From assembly GCA_002709045.1 (NCBI GenBank), contig PAPJ01000024.1, forward strand, positions 1 through 64,000: a stretch of DNA of 64,000 bases. Reading direction: 5' to 3'. Of the stretch, positions 9,288 to 18,466 are shown one piece after another; the stretch's first letter is position 1; every line of letters starts with the position of its first letter. Position numbers and translations under genes: made by a program. The notes below the pieces were generated by a model. The model worked only from the letters and a program-made list of their open reading frames with translations. It was not told the DNA's origin and ran no database searches. This stretch comes from Planctomycetaceae bacterium. GTDB lineage: Bacteria; Planctomycetota; Planctomycetia; Pirellulales; Pirellulaceae.

Positions 9288-10793
9288 TTAACTCATAATC
9301 CGGACTGGATTCTTAACTTCCACATCCCAGGGAAATGCCGGGCGTACCTTTTGAGTGTAGGGAAGGTTTTTACATGTCGCCGGAGTTGGCCCGCGTGTAT
9401 CGAGCACCATAAAACACTGGCTGCAGTCCTGAAACGCCATTCGGTAATTCATCGGATTCTTGGCGATAATAAATTTCATTTGTGAGACATCAATTCCCAA
9501 AGAGGGGTATTGTTCCCCACACCACTCGTAGGTCGGGAAAGAGGCAAGGCAGACATGAACACCTGCCACTTTCACAACCGCTGCTGGGCCCATATTGCCT
9601 TCACAGCCATCCCAAATACCACCTTCATAGATAAAGCAACCGTCCGTCAAATTCAGCACCTCTGCGTCGACTAACATTGGTACACCCCATTTTGGATCAT
9701 GTCTATGACCAATCTGAAGCTGCAGTTTTGCTCCGACACCTGCGGCGTGACATTGTGCTGCTGCTTCCCGATCTACAACAGGAATTACTGACGGAGTGTC
9801 TTTGCCTAACTCAATTAAAGAAGGTAGCAGCTGTACACTATCACCTGCGGCTCCACCTCCACAACAATCTGCCGTCTCAACTAATACGACGGGCCCTTGA
9901 TTGGTAAGTCCCAACTCAATGGCCTGATCAATCCCAAACAACTCCGGCTCCAAATCAAATCGCTGTGCCCAGTAAAATTCAGCTATTTCGCCAGCCAGGC
10001 GGTCTGCCAGATTTTGATCACCGTTGGTAACCACCAGTCCTCCCCCTCCCATTTCAGGAGCATCAAGATAAGGATGCACGAGAAACGCGCTGGTGGAATA
10101 GACATTAATCCCGGTTTCCATTCGTTTCGCCATTTGCATTGTGGCGGCAAATGGACCAGTGCCGTCTGTAGTTCCGTTAATCGCACCAACAAGTACCGGC
10201 GCGACCCCCATCGCCATCGCGGGAGTTAATGCGCCGGAAAGAATGTCCTGAATTGCCTGAGCACCCCGCATCCCCGTTTCCCGGGCATCCCGATGAGGAT
10301 AAGTCTCCCAGGCAATCAGTACATCAGCATGCTCGACCATATCCTGAGTAATATGTGCATGCAAATCTAATGTTGCCACAACTGGAGTTGCCTGACCGAC
10401 AAGAGATCGAACTGCAGCAAGAAGGTCTCCCTCCAAATCACAGTGACTCTCTGAGGCTGCTGACCCGTGAAGCGCAAGTAGTACTGCATCGAGTTTCCCG
10501 TCCTGCCGAGCTGCAGAAATTGCAGCCAGGATTGTCTTTTTAATGTGCTCGTAAGCCTGATCCGTTACCAACCCGCCGGGGCAGGCGGTAGCGGCTAGTG
10601 TCGGGACGATTTCAAATCCCGCATCCGGTTTACAAAGAACTTCAAAGTATCCGCCAAGCGTACCATCCTTTAACGCCAGGAGATCTTCTCCCATCAAGTA
10701 CTGAGTTCTTTGGAATGACTCCAAATCGGTGGGGATTCCTCCAAAGTGATTACATTCAACCAGCAATGAACCGACAGCAATATAATATGGCAT
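9288..10793 (-). CDS. M81 family metallopeptidase (MlrC-like)
   Basis: A 501-residue protein of peptidase family M81, known from MlrC, which cleaves linearised microcystin peptides. The N-terminal domain has VECNHFGG and the probable zinc-site segments HGSAASESH (from His109), DLEGD (119-123) and DLHAH (143-147). The C-terminal domain follows the family pattern, with the glycine-rich ADCCGGGAAGDS block and a conserved final section. No signal peptide, so it is cytosolic. It is the last gene of a minus-strand group with an SDR and an M24 peptidase, which suggests breakdown of a short or modified peptide. MlrC-like proteins are widespread in bacteria that never meet microcystin, so that substrate should not be assumed. 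Confidence 0.88.
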   Translation of the reverse strand: MPYYIAVGSLLVECNHFGGIPTDLESFQRTQYLMGEDLLALKDGTLGGYFEVLCKPDAGFEIVPTLAATACPGGLVTDQAYEHIKKTILAAISAARQDGKLDAVLLALHGSAASESHCDLEGDLLAAVRSLVGQATPVVATLDLHAHITQDMVEHADVLIAWETYPHRDARETGMRGAQAIQDILSGALTPAMAMGVAPVLVGAINGTTDGTGPFAATMQMAKRMETGINVYSTSAFLVHPYLDAPEMGGGGLVVTNGDQNLADRLAGEIAEFYWAQRFDLEPELFGIDQAIELGLTNQGPVVLVETADCCGGGAAGDSVQLLPSLIELGKDTPSVIPVVDREAAAQCHAAGVGAKLQLQIGHRHDPKWGVPMLVDAEVLNLTDGCFIYEGGIWDGCEGNMGPAAVVKVAGVHVCLASFPTYEWCGEQYPSLGIDVSQMKFIIAKNPMNYRMAFQDCSQCFMVLDTRGPTPATCKNLPYTQKVRPAFPWDVEVKNPVRIMS

Positions 10794-10851
10794 TTGAATC
10801 AGGCCTCAATTCAGAACTAAATGCTTAGATGCCATCTCATGTAATTCCGCT

Positions 10852-11661
10852 TTACGAATCATCCTGCATCATTTCAGCCACCCGGGACACATCACAATCG
10901 CGGTGACGAAATCCTCCATCAACTGGCAGCGATACACAGGTAACATAGTCCGCGGCATCAGAACACAGAAACACTGCGGCCTGGCCTATATCACATGGAG
11001 TTCCAAGACGCCCCCAGGGCAGCAACGCTCCCTGTTCTTTGATAGCTTCTTCGGTCCACGTTACACGTTCCAATGGCGTGTCGATCCAGCCCGGCTGAAT
11101 CGAATTCACATTGATCCGGTGTGAGGATAACTCCATAGCAATCGTTCTCATCATATGATCAAGTCCCGCCTTGGCTGCGTTGTAGGCAACGCTAAGACCA
11201 ATCGGCATAATCGCCTGTACGCTGGAGATAAAGACTATTTTCCCTCCTTCACCTCGCTCGACCATCTGTTCTGCCACCAACTGACTGATATAAAATCCAG
11301 CACTTAATGTACCCTGCAGAGTACGTTCCCAATGATCTGCTTCCAGATTGAGAAATTCAGCACGGTGAGAATAAGCGGGATTACTTACTAAAATATCGAC
11401 TTTACCGGCCAGATCGATTGCCTGCTCAAACAATCTCCTGCAACCTTCCTGTGAAAAAACGTCGCCGACAATGGGATAACACTGCCGTCCCAATTCCCGT
11501 ATTTCTTCAGCAGTGGCCTGAATATCAGAACCATCGTGCAAGTCATTGATGATTAGATCAGCACCCGCCCTAGCCAACTCGACTGCACAACCTTTTCCAA
11601 TACCACGGCCACTACCTGTTACCAGCGCCGTCTTACCACTCAAATCAAATTTACTCATCAT
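10852..11661 (-). CDS. Short-chain dehydrogenase/reductase
   Basis: A 269-residue classical SDR with the cofactor loop TGSGRGIG (residues 15-22), an SNPAYSH segment in place of the NNAG motif, the catalytic Ser (FISSVQA) and the YNAAK active-site pair. The start overlaps the stop of the upstream M24 peptidase gene by 4 bp (ATGA), so the two are translationally coupled; a second Met follows immediately. The neighbours (M24 peptidase upstream, M81 peptidase 58 bp downstream) suggest it acts on a product of peptide or amide catabolism, but this is inference. The C-terminal tail beyond DGGFRHRD is longer than usual. Confidence 0.87.
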   Translation of the reverse strand: MMSKFDLSGKTALVTGSGRGIGKGCAVELARAGADLIINDLHDGSDIQATAEEIRELGRQCYPIVGDVFSQEGCRRLFEQAIDLAGKVDILVSNPAYSHRAEFLNLEADHWERTLQGTLSAGFYISQLVAEQMVERGEGGKIVFISSVQAIMPIGLSVAYNAAKAGLDHMMRTIAMELSSHRINVNSIQPGWIDTPLERVTWTEEAIKEQGALLPWGRLGTPCDIGQAAVFLCSDAADYVTCVSLPVDGGFRHRDCDVSRVAEMMQDDS

Positions 11662-12770
11662 GCCAGCTCCAATGAAAAGGGCGTCAGCAATTGTACGCCA
11701 TCTGAAGTTACTCGATAGTTATTTTCCAGCCGCATCCCATAAGCTAATTCCCGACTGTATAGTCCGGGCTCAACTGTAAATACATCGCCAAGTTCGAACT
11801 GATCATCCCAAAAGGGATTGAGATGCGGTGCTTCATGAGGATAAAGTCCGACACCATGTCCCAGATGATGAGGAAATTCTCCATCTTCGAACTCACTCAA
11901 CAATTGTTTAACAGAATCATAGATTTGCTTCGCGCCAACACCGGGCCTTACTTCTCGCTCAATTAATGCAAACACTTCCTGAATAAGGTTCCAGGCCTGC
12001 ATTTGCAATTCGGTGGGTCTTCGGTCAACAGAAATCGTTCTGCAATTATCTGCATAATACCCCCGGTAGCCGGGTCCCAAATCCAATATATAAAGCTGCC
12101 CTGCCTCTGCCCGGTTATCCCGAGGCGGACCCCCACGCGAATTACATTGAAAATCGTTTCCTAACAGTGCTGTTAAAGGTTCACCTGCCGTGGAAACTGC
12201 CACTGCCTGCAATTCATTAAAAACATCAATTTCACAAATCCCAGGCTCTATTATCTCCCTGGCTCTGACATACATTGCTTCTGTACAGTCAATCGCCTTG
12301 CGCATCAACGCCAACTCATCCGGATCTTTACGCCGTCGTAACTGCCATAACTCGGACTCAAAATCGACAGCTTCCGCAAGCTTTCCCAAACCGGCAGCCT
12401 TTAATGCATACAGACCAGTAAGAGCACCATCGATGGCTAAATGCTTGGTAGTGATACCACTCAGTGCCGCTTGCAATCGCTCGGCAGCTACCGCTTGCTG
12501 TTCTGGACGTAAAGTTGAATGCCACTGAGCTTCATAAGTCAGTATTTCATCGGCAGCGGTATCTTTTGGTTCCTGATTGGGCGCAATGAGAGTCAGCTTA
12601 CCATTCAAATCCAGGCTGACAATTCCGGTCATTAAATGGTGCGGCCTAAATCCTGACAAATACTGCACATGTTCAGAACGGGTGACGACCAGCCGATCGA
12701 TATTTTGAGCATGCATTCGTTGCAGTACTCGTTGTTGACGCTGGCGGCAGCCTGCTACTGTTAACCCCAT
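11658..12770 (-). CDS. M24 family aminopeptidase (Xaa-Pro peptidase/creatinase fold)
   Basis: A 370-residue pita-bread-fold metallopeptidase. The N-terminal creatinase-type domain covers about residues 1-135. The C-terminal catalytic domain carries the five metal ligands in order: Asp in ILDLGPG, Asp in YYADNCRT, His in HHLGHGVG, Glu in TVEPGLY and Glu in MRLENN. It would remove an N-terminal residue next to proline or cleave a related C-N bond. No signal peptide. It is first in the tight cluster with the SDR (4-bp overlap) and the M81 peptidase. The promoter must lie in the 243-bp gap to the divergent yifB. Confidence 0.9.
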   Translation of the reverse strand: MGLTVAGCRQRQQRVLQRMHAQNIDRLVVTRSEHVQYLSGFRPHHLMTGIVSLDLNGKLTLIAPNQEPKDTAADEILTYEAQWHSTLRPEQQAVAAERLQAALSGITTKHLAIDGALTGLYALKAAGLGKLAEAVDFESELWQLRRRKDPDELALMRKAIDCTEAMYVRAREIIEPGICEIDVFNELQAVAVSTAGEPLTALLGNDFQCNSRGGPPRDNRAEAGQLYILDLGPGYRGYYADNCRTISVDRRPTELQMQAWNLIQEVFALIEREVRPGVGAKQIYDSVKQLLSEFEDGEFPHHLGHGVGLYPHEAPHLNPFWDDQFELGDVFTVEPGLYSRELAYGMRLENNYRVTSDGVQLLTPFSLELA

Positions 12771-13013
12771 ACAATACTCCGAATCTGTCCTTTTTTTCTG
12801 TAGCTATTATCTTTTTCAAGCCTCACCATTTTAACGTCTATTCAACAGCACGCCAAAATCCCACTTGCTCGGAAAAAATAAAATTCGCTACCTGTGTCAC
12901 TGACATGTCTCTCTGTCACACAGACTGCTGTGAAAAGCAGCAACATTTTCTTACAATACGGCACACCAAACACTCGTACATCTCTTTGGGTTTTTACCCT
13001 CAAGAGATATTCA

Positions 13014-14570
13014 ATGCTGGCTCGATTAAAAACCTTTACCATGGTCGGTCTCGAAGCGCGTCAGGTTGACGTGGAAGTAGATACTGTCTGCGACCCCAAT
13101 ACTCCGAATCCAAGCCCATCGATCACAACGGTTGGATTACCCGATAAAGCTGTTCGCGAAAGCGGTCAACGCGTTAAACGGGCCATCGAGAATTCCGGCT
13201 TTCGACTCCGATACGATCACATTACTATTAACCTAGCTCCGGTTGAACTTCCAAAACAAGCAGCATCGTTTGATCTTCCTATTGCCCTTGGGATGCTGGC
13301 GGGCATGGGTTACATCGAGCATGAACGGCTGAAAAATTTTGCCGTTGTTGGTGAACTTTCTCTGGCCGGAGAAACCCGCCCGGTGCGTGGCGCTCTTAGC
13401 ATGGCCATCAGTCAGACTCGATCATCAGCTCTAAAGGGACTGATTGCACCTACTGCAAATGCAGCTGAGGCTGCCGTTGTAAATGGCTCGAAAGTCTATT
13501 CCGTAAACAGTCTTACACAGGCTGCTGCATTTCTAAACGGCACTATTGAATTAGATTGCACCCCTGAAAATTCCCACCAACTCATGCAGCAACATGGAAC
13601 ATACGAACTCGACTATACCGATGTACGAGGACAAACAATGGCCAAAAGGGCATTAATCATTGCTGCCTCTGGTGCTCATAATCTACTAATGGTTGGGCCA
13701 CCTGGTAGCGGCAAGACAATGCTCGCTAAACGATTCCCCACCATCCTGCCGTCGCTCAACAATACTGAATCTATTGAAACCAGCCAGGTTTACAGTGTCC
13801 TGGGACGACTACATCCCAATCAGCCTTTGCTGGTAAAACGCCCTTATCGTTCTCCTCATCACACGATAAGCCGGGCCGGACTTGTAGGCGGAGGAACAAT
13901 TCCTTTACCCGGTGAAATTTCGCTGTCTCATAACGGCGTGCTATTTCTGGATGAACTGCCGGAATTCAGTCGTACCACACTGGAAGTCCTACGGCAGCCG
14001 CTGGAGGACAAAGTTGTAACAATTTCCCGGGCTCGGGGAGCAGAAACATTTCCGGCCGATTTCATGTTGCTGGCCGCCATGAACCCGTGCCCCTGCGGAT
14101 TCAGGAATGATCCGCGACGTAATTGTCAGTGCCGGCAGGCAAGCGTTGACAAATACGTTTCGCGAATCAGCGGACCAATGCTTGATCGTATTGACCTGCA
14201 AATCGAAGTTCCTGCCGTACCTCTCGAGCAACTCAGCCAAAACAAAAACGAAATTACCAGTGATGAGATGCGGTCCAAGGTCGTTCTGGCTCGTCAGGCT
14301 CAGGACGATCGTTTCAAAGACACGGGCACACATTACAATTCGCAAATGACAGCGCCTCAGGTGCGAAAATTCTGCGCGGCCACAAAGCCAGGCCAACGTG
14401 CTCTTCTAATGGCCGTTGATACGATGGGCTTTTCAGCCCGTGCCCATGACAAAATACTTCGCGTGGCTCGCACAGTTGCCGATCTCGCCGGCACTCCGAA
14501 AATACAGGAAGAACATATTCTTGAAGCAGTTAACTACCGACTTCTAGACAGGCAATATTGGTCAAGATAA
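13014..14570 (+). CDS. yifB: YifB family Mg chelatase-like AAA+ ATPase
   Basis: A 518-residue ComM/YifB-type protein. The open frame extends 40 codons upstream, but the family starts with M-LARLKTFTMVGLEA, so I take the ATG at 13014, preceded by AAGAGAT. The N-terminal Lon-like S5/S16 domain (VVGLPDKAVRESGQRVKRA) is followed by the AAA+ domain, with Walker A GPPGSGKT near residue 228 and Walker B LFLDELPEF. Then comes the CPCG...C...C zinc-like cluster and the C-terminal Mg-chelatase domain. ComM in Vibrio is a branch-migration helicase that helps integrate DNA during natural transformation. It is monocistronic and divergent from the M24 gene. No competence gene other than the distant prepilin fragment is in the window. 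Confidence 0.94.
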   Translation: MLARLKTFTMVGLEARQVDVEVDTVCDPNTPNPSPSITTVGLPDKAVRESGQRVKRAIENSGFRLRYDHITINLAPVELPKQAASFDLPIALGMLAGMGYIEHERLKNFAVVGELSLAGETRPVRGALSMAISQTRSSALKGLIAPTANAAEAAVVNGSKVYSVNSLTQAAAFLNGTIELDCTPENSHQLMQQHGTYELDYTDVRGQTMAKRALIIAASGAHNLLMVGPPGSGKTMLAKRFPTILPSLNNTESIETSQVYSVLGRLHPNQPLLVKRPYRSPHHTISRAGLVGGGTIPLPGEISLSHNGVLFLDELPEFSRTTLEVLRQPLEDKVVTISRARGAETFPADFMLLAAMNPCPCGFRNDPRRNCQCRQASVDKYVSRISGPMLDRIDLQIEVPAVPLEQLSQNKNEITSDEMRSKVVLARQAQDDRFKDTGTHYNSQMTAPQVRKFCAATKPGQRALLMAVDTMGFSARAHDKILRVARTVADLAGTPKIQEEHILEAVNYRLLDRQYWSR

Positions 14571-14674
14571 TTAGAAGCAGGAACAAACAATCGCTGACAA
14601 TACTGTTACTAATTGGTTGAAATTTCATCTCAATCAATCTCTACCCGGTAAACTGCTGAAAATCAGGGAAATCG

Positions 14675-14812
14675 ATGGCTGAACTCATCAATCTCAACAC
14701 CATCGAGACCAAAAAAGGAATGAGTCACTTATCTTTATGCAGGAAGACTAATTACAATGATGCTAGAGCAATTTCTTTAACACGTCGTATAAATTATGAA
14801 ATCCCCATCTAA
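14675..14812 (+). CDS. Possible 45-aa ORF overlapping the start of the DUF1549/DUF1553 gene
   Basis: A short frame, ATG at 14675 and TAA at 14810-14812, begins 6 nt after a good Shine-Dalgarno (AGGGA). It overlaps the next gene's start codon (14796) in a different frame. The product is polar and basic, has one Cys and no recognisable domain. The downstream ATG has no Shine-Dalgarno of its own, so translation of this ORF could deliver ribosomes to it. It may equally be chance. Confidence 0.3.
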   Translation: MAELINLNTIETKKGMSHLSLCRKTNYNDARAISLTRRINYEIPI

Positions 14813-16976
14813 TCGGATATTAATACTGCTAATTGCTCTGCTACCAATATCTGTGTGCGCTCAGGAATCACCGTTCTCCTGGGCCTTCACCACGCCGGTT
14901 CGTCCGATTCCACCTGAGACCGACTCGTTGCAGCATGGGCACTTAGTACTGAATCCGATTGATGCTTTCATACAACAAGTACTGGATCAAAAACAACTTA
15001 CGCCGGTCGAGCGGGCGGACAAAACAACGCTGGTGCGGCGCGCCTATTTTGACCTTATCGGGTTACCCCCAACACCGGAACAAATCAATCAATTCGTGAA
15101 CAATCCTTCGCCAACAGCATGGGAAGACCTTATCAACGAACTCCTGGAAAAGCCCGAGTATGGAGAACGGTGGGCACGACACTGGCTAGATGTAGCACGC
15201 TATGCCGATTCACAGGGATTTGAAGGTGATAATAGTATCCCCAACGCCTGGCGTTATCGGGACTATGTCATTAAAAGCCTGAATGACGACAAGCCATACA
15301 ACATTTTCGTACAGGAACAAATAGCAGCCGATGAGATCTGGCCTGACAATCTTGACCTGGATCCGAAGCGGGTCTACTTGTTATCAGATCAAAAGAAGAA
15401 ACATCTGGAGGCACGAATTGGCACAGGCCTATATAATCTCAATGCTCAGGTTCACGAATCAGCTCTGGATGCGCACCGTTTACAATATGAAACTCTTACG
15501 GACTGGGTCGACACCACGGCCTCTGTTTTCATGGGTCTTACTATGGGATGTGCACGTTGTCACGACCATAAATTTGATCCGCTGAGTCAGGAAGACTATT
15601 TTGGGATGCAGGCTATCTTTGCTCCCAGCGAAAAACAATACCTTCATCTACACACACCTATGATGCGGGGGGACTGGCATTGGCTTTACCCAAGACGAAC
15701 TGCTGTTGAAGAAGCGAAAAGAGCGCTCAAAGCCTTTCGGACAACCATCGGAGGACGGGAGCTTACCGAATCTGAAAAAGCTCACGAAGAGATACTCAAG
15801 GATGCAATTGTTAACTCTGTAATGCTGTTACCGGATAACGCCAACAGTGTTCCTCAGGAACCCTTTGATATCTTGATGACTTCACCTACGGCAACTGTTC
15901 TCGGTCACACTCATCCTAAACTCATAAAACCTGTTCATTTTCTGGATCGCGGTGAACTGGAAATGCCCGAGCATGTGGTTAGTGCCAAACTGCCCAAAGT
16001 ACTGGCTGCCGCCACCGACAGCAAGCCGGAGTTAGTGAATCAATTTGAGTCGCGTAAGGAACTTGCGCTGTGGCTTACCAATAATCAACATCCATTAACT
16101 TCCCGAGTCATGATGAATCGATTGTGGCAATGGCATTTTGGACGGGGAATTATAGCGACCCCAAACGATTTTGGACTGATGGGCGCCGCAGCAACGCACC
16201 CCGACCTTTTGGACTGGCTGGCAACAGAATTTATTGCCCGCAACTGGAGCATCAAAGAAATGCATCGGTTGATAATGCAAAGCGGCACCTATCAGGCAGA
16301 CAGCAGGATTGCAACCGATAACAATCTTGCGGCTGACCCTGAAAACAAATATCTATGGCGGATGAATCGACGGCGATTGGAAGCCGAAGCGCTTTGGGAC
16401 TCCGTGCATTTTACTGCTGGCACGCTGACCCATAAGTTATATGGTAGACCGGTAGTGCCCTCACTTTCCACCGATGAAATGGCGGCTCTGCGTGAAAAAT
16501 GGCACTGGCCTGTTTCCGGAGACCCTTCCGACCATACGAGGCGAGGTATCTATATTTTAGTTAAACGCAATTTCCGATTCCCCATGTTTGATGTGTACGA
16601 TGCGCCATTGACTGAAGTAAGCTGTCCACAACGGGATGTAACTACGGTAGCTCCTCAGGCCTTATGGACTCTCAACAGCCCCTCCGTATACAAACAGGCT
16701 CAACATCTCGCTGCTACGGTATTGGCGAAGACGGGGGACGATCCTGACGCCTGGAGCGGTGAGGTTTGGATACGCGCTCTGGGAAGACAACTCTCTGGCA
16801 ATGAGCGGGCGGAAATACTGTCTCTCATTAAAACTCTTGAATCTGAAGTTATGGAATTCCAACCGGCGGAAAAAATAGCCGACGCGTTTAAGGGAATCCC
16901 CTCTTCTCGTGCAGCTGCCTATGTACACACCTGCCTCGCACTGTTCAACCACAATGAATTTTCCTTTATCGACTGA
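14796..16976 (+). CDS. DUF1549/DUF1553 (PSCyt2-PSD1) protein without the cytochrome domain
   Basis: A 726-residue exported planctomycete protein with a signal peptide at residues 1-22. The DUF1549 domain begins around residue 52 (NPIDAFI) with the hallmark RRAYFDLIGLPPTPE. It contains C252-A-R-C255-H256 in the block [13 protein letters not shown], which could bind heme c or metal. DUF1553 fills the C-terminal half (LTSRVMMNRLWQWHFGRGI, then WTLNSP). The N-terminal planctomycete cytochrome c domain found in many family members, and in the 58485 protein here, is missing. It is 3 bp upstream of a DUF1501 gene, the usual pairing; the biochemical role is not established. Confidence 0.9.
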   Translation: MKSPSNRILILLIALLPISVCAQESPFSWAFTTPVRPIPPETDSLQHGHLVLNPIDAFIQQVLDQKQLTPVERADKTTLVRRAYFDLIGLPPTPEQINQFVNNPSPTAWEDLINELLEKPEYGERWARHWLDVARYADSQGFEGDNSIPNAWRYRDYVIKSLNDDKPYNIFVQEQIAADEIWPDNLDLDPKRVYLLSDQKKKHLEARIGTGLYNLNAQVHESALDAHRLQYETLTDWVDTTASVFMGLTMGCARCHDHKFDPLSQEDYFGMQAIFAPSEKQYLHLHTPMMRGDWHWLYPRRTAVEEAKRALKAFRTTIGGRELTESEKAHEEILKDAIVNSVMLLPDNANSVPQEPFDILMTSPTATVLGHTHPKLIKPVHFLDRGELEMPEHVVSAKLPKVLAAATDSKPELVNQFESRKELALWLTNNQHPLTSRVMMNRLWQWHFGRGIIATPNDFGLMGAAATHPDLLDWLATEFIARNWSIKEMHRLIMQSGTYQADSRIATDNNLAADPENKYLWRMNRRRLEAEALWDSVHFTAGTLTHKLYGRPVVPSLSTDEMAALREKWHWPVSGDPSDHTRRGIYILVKRNFRFPMFDVYDAPLTEVSCPQRDVTTVAPQALWTLNSPSVYKQAQHLAATVLAKTGDDPDAWSGEVWIRALGRQLSGNERAEILSLIKTLESEVMEFQPAEKIADAFKGIPSSRAAAYVHTCLALFNHNEFSFID

Positions 16977-16979
16977 CTC

Positions 16980-18383
16980 ATGAACGACTATCCGCCTCAT
17001 AATCATTCACTAACGCGCCGTGATGCACTTGCCCAATTTGGTTCAGGACTGGGTGCTATCGGACTGTTAGACCTGCTACGACGCGACTCTGCTGCCCAGG
17101 ACAATTCGGATGCTCCATTACCAGCAACAGCCAAACACGTCATCTGGTTATTTATGCAGGGTGGGCCAAGTCATCTTGAAACCTTTGACCCTAAACCTGA
17201 ACTGTCCAAACAAAGTGGGAAACTGCTGCCGGAAGAATTTCGCAAGTTCGACCTTGCCCAGATCAACACGGCCGACGCAACGGTTCTTGGCGGCCAGTTT
17301 GAATTCAAACAACATGGTCAATCCGGCGTTCCCATCTCAACACTATTTCCCCATCTGGCAACTCAGGCGGACAAACTTGCTGTCATCCGTTCCTGCTATC
17401 ACGAACTTTTCATCCATGGTTCAGCCCTCACGATGATGCACTCGGGGACGCGTCTACTGGGGCATCCAAGCGTTGGTTCCTGGATCACCTATGGGATCGG
17501 AAGTGAAACAGAAGAACTCCCCAGTTACATCGCTATGACCAACAGCTTCTTTCGTAACGGAACCGCAACATTCAGTTCGGGTTTTCTTCCCGCCATGTAT
17601 CAGGGAACCTTTCTAAGAACTTCAGGGATGCCTATTCAGAATCTGAACCGGCCGGGAGGCCTGTCTGCAGAAAGTCAACAAACGCTCCTGAAACAGATTC
17701 AGCTCTGGAATAAAAGACATCGAGACAATCGCCCCGGAGATTCACGACTGGATGCCCGCATCGCCAATTACGAGTTAGCGTACAAAATGCAGGTGGCAGC
17801 CCCGGAAGTGATCGATCTTTCCAAAGAAACCCGGGAGACCGAAGACCTCTACGGAATCCATGAGGGAACAACACAGACTTTTGGGAAGATGTGCCTGATG
17901 GCCCGACGCATGGTGGAGCGGGGAGTCCGCTATATTCATCTTGTAGATGGCGACTGGGATGCTCATGGTGGCATTCAGGGTAATCACTCCGGGCGTGCTC
18001 AGGCTGTCGACAAACCAATTGCCGGTTTACTCAAAGATCTGGAAGCCCGCGGACTGCTCGATGAAACTCTGGTGGTCTGGTCAGGTGAATTTGGCCGCAC
18101 GCCGATCATGCAGGGAAATCAGGGTAGAGACCATCATCCTTACGGATTTAGCATCTGGATGGCCGGTGGCGGTATTCAGGGTGGTCAGGTAATCGGCGCC
18201 ACCGATGATTTCGGATTTAATGCGATCGAAGACCGATTCCATGTCAATGACCTGCATGCCACGATACTTTCACTGCTGGGGATCGAACATACAGAGTTGA
18301 CGTATCTCTTCGAGGGTCGGGACCGACGGTTAACGGATGTTGGTGGACTGAACGATTTATCTCACCGACTCACCCGCAGCTAA
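16980..18383 (+). CDS. DUF1501 protein, Tat-exported
   Basis: A 467-residue protein of the DUF1501 family, which has an alkaline-phosphatase/sulfatase-like fold. The N-terminus carries a twin-arginine signal (L-T-R-R-D-A, then a weakly hydrophobic Gly-rich stretch to about residue 35). Family motifs: LFMQGGPSHLETFDPKP, SGEFGRTP and GRDHHPYGFSIWMAGGG. The start ATG is 3 bp after the stop of the PSD gene and has no Shine-Dalgarno, which points to translational coupling. DUF1501 and PSD proteins are habitually paired in planctomycetes; a role in polysaccharide or phosphate/sulfate-ester processing has been suggested by fold, not shown. Confidence 0.93.
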   Translation: MNDYPPHNHSLTRRDALAQFGSGLGAIGLLDLLRRDSAAQDNSDAPLPATAKHVIWLFMQGGPSHLETFDPKPELSKQSGKLLPEEFRKFDLAQINTADATVLGGQFEFKQHGQSGVPISTLFPHLATQADKLAVIRSCYHELFIHGSALTMMHSGTRLLGHPSVGSWITYGIGSETEELPSYIAMTNSFFRNGTATFSSGFLPAMYQGTFLRTSGMPIQNLNRPGGLSAESQQTLLKQIQLWNKRHRDNRPGDSRLDARIANYELAYKMQVAAPEVIDLSKETRETEDLYGIHEGTTQTFGKMCLMARRMVERGVRYIHLVDGDWDAHGGIQGNHSGRAQAVDKPIAGLLKDLEARGLLDETLVVWSGEFGRTPIMQGNQGRDHHPYGFSIWMAGGGIQGGQVIGATDDFGFNAIEDRFHVNDLHATILSLLGIEHTELTYLFEGRDRRLTDVGGLNDLSHRLTRS

Positions 18384-18466
18384 GCCGGAAACTTGTCTCT
18401 CATCAGTCTTCTTCCCCCGTACTCTGTCAATCAGGCCAGCTAATCAACAACTATGCAGAGCCTGAA

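Noticed and set aside
12894..13013. 40-codon N-terminal extension of YifB
   Set aside because: The family starts at the MLARLKTF sequence; the extension has no similarity to it and the downstream ATG has a ribosome-binding site.
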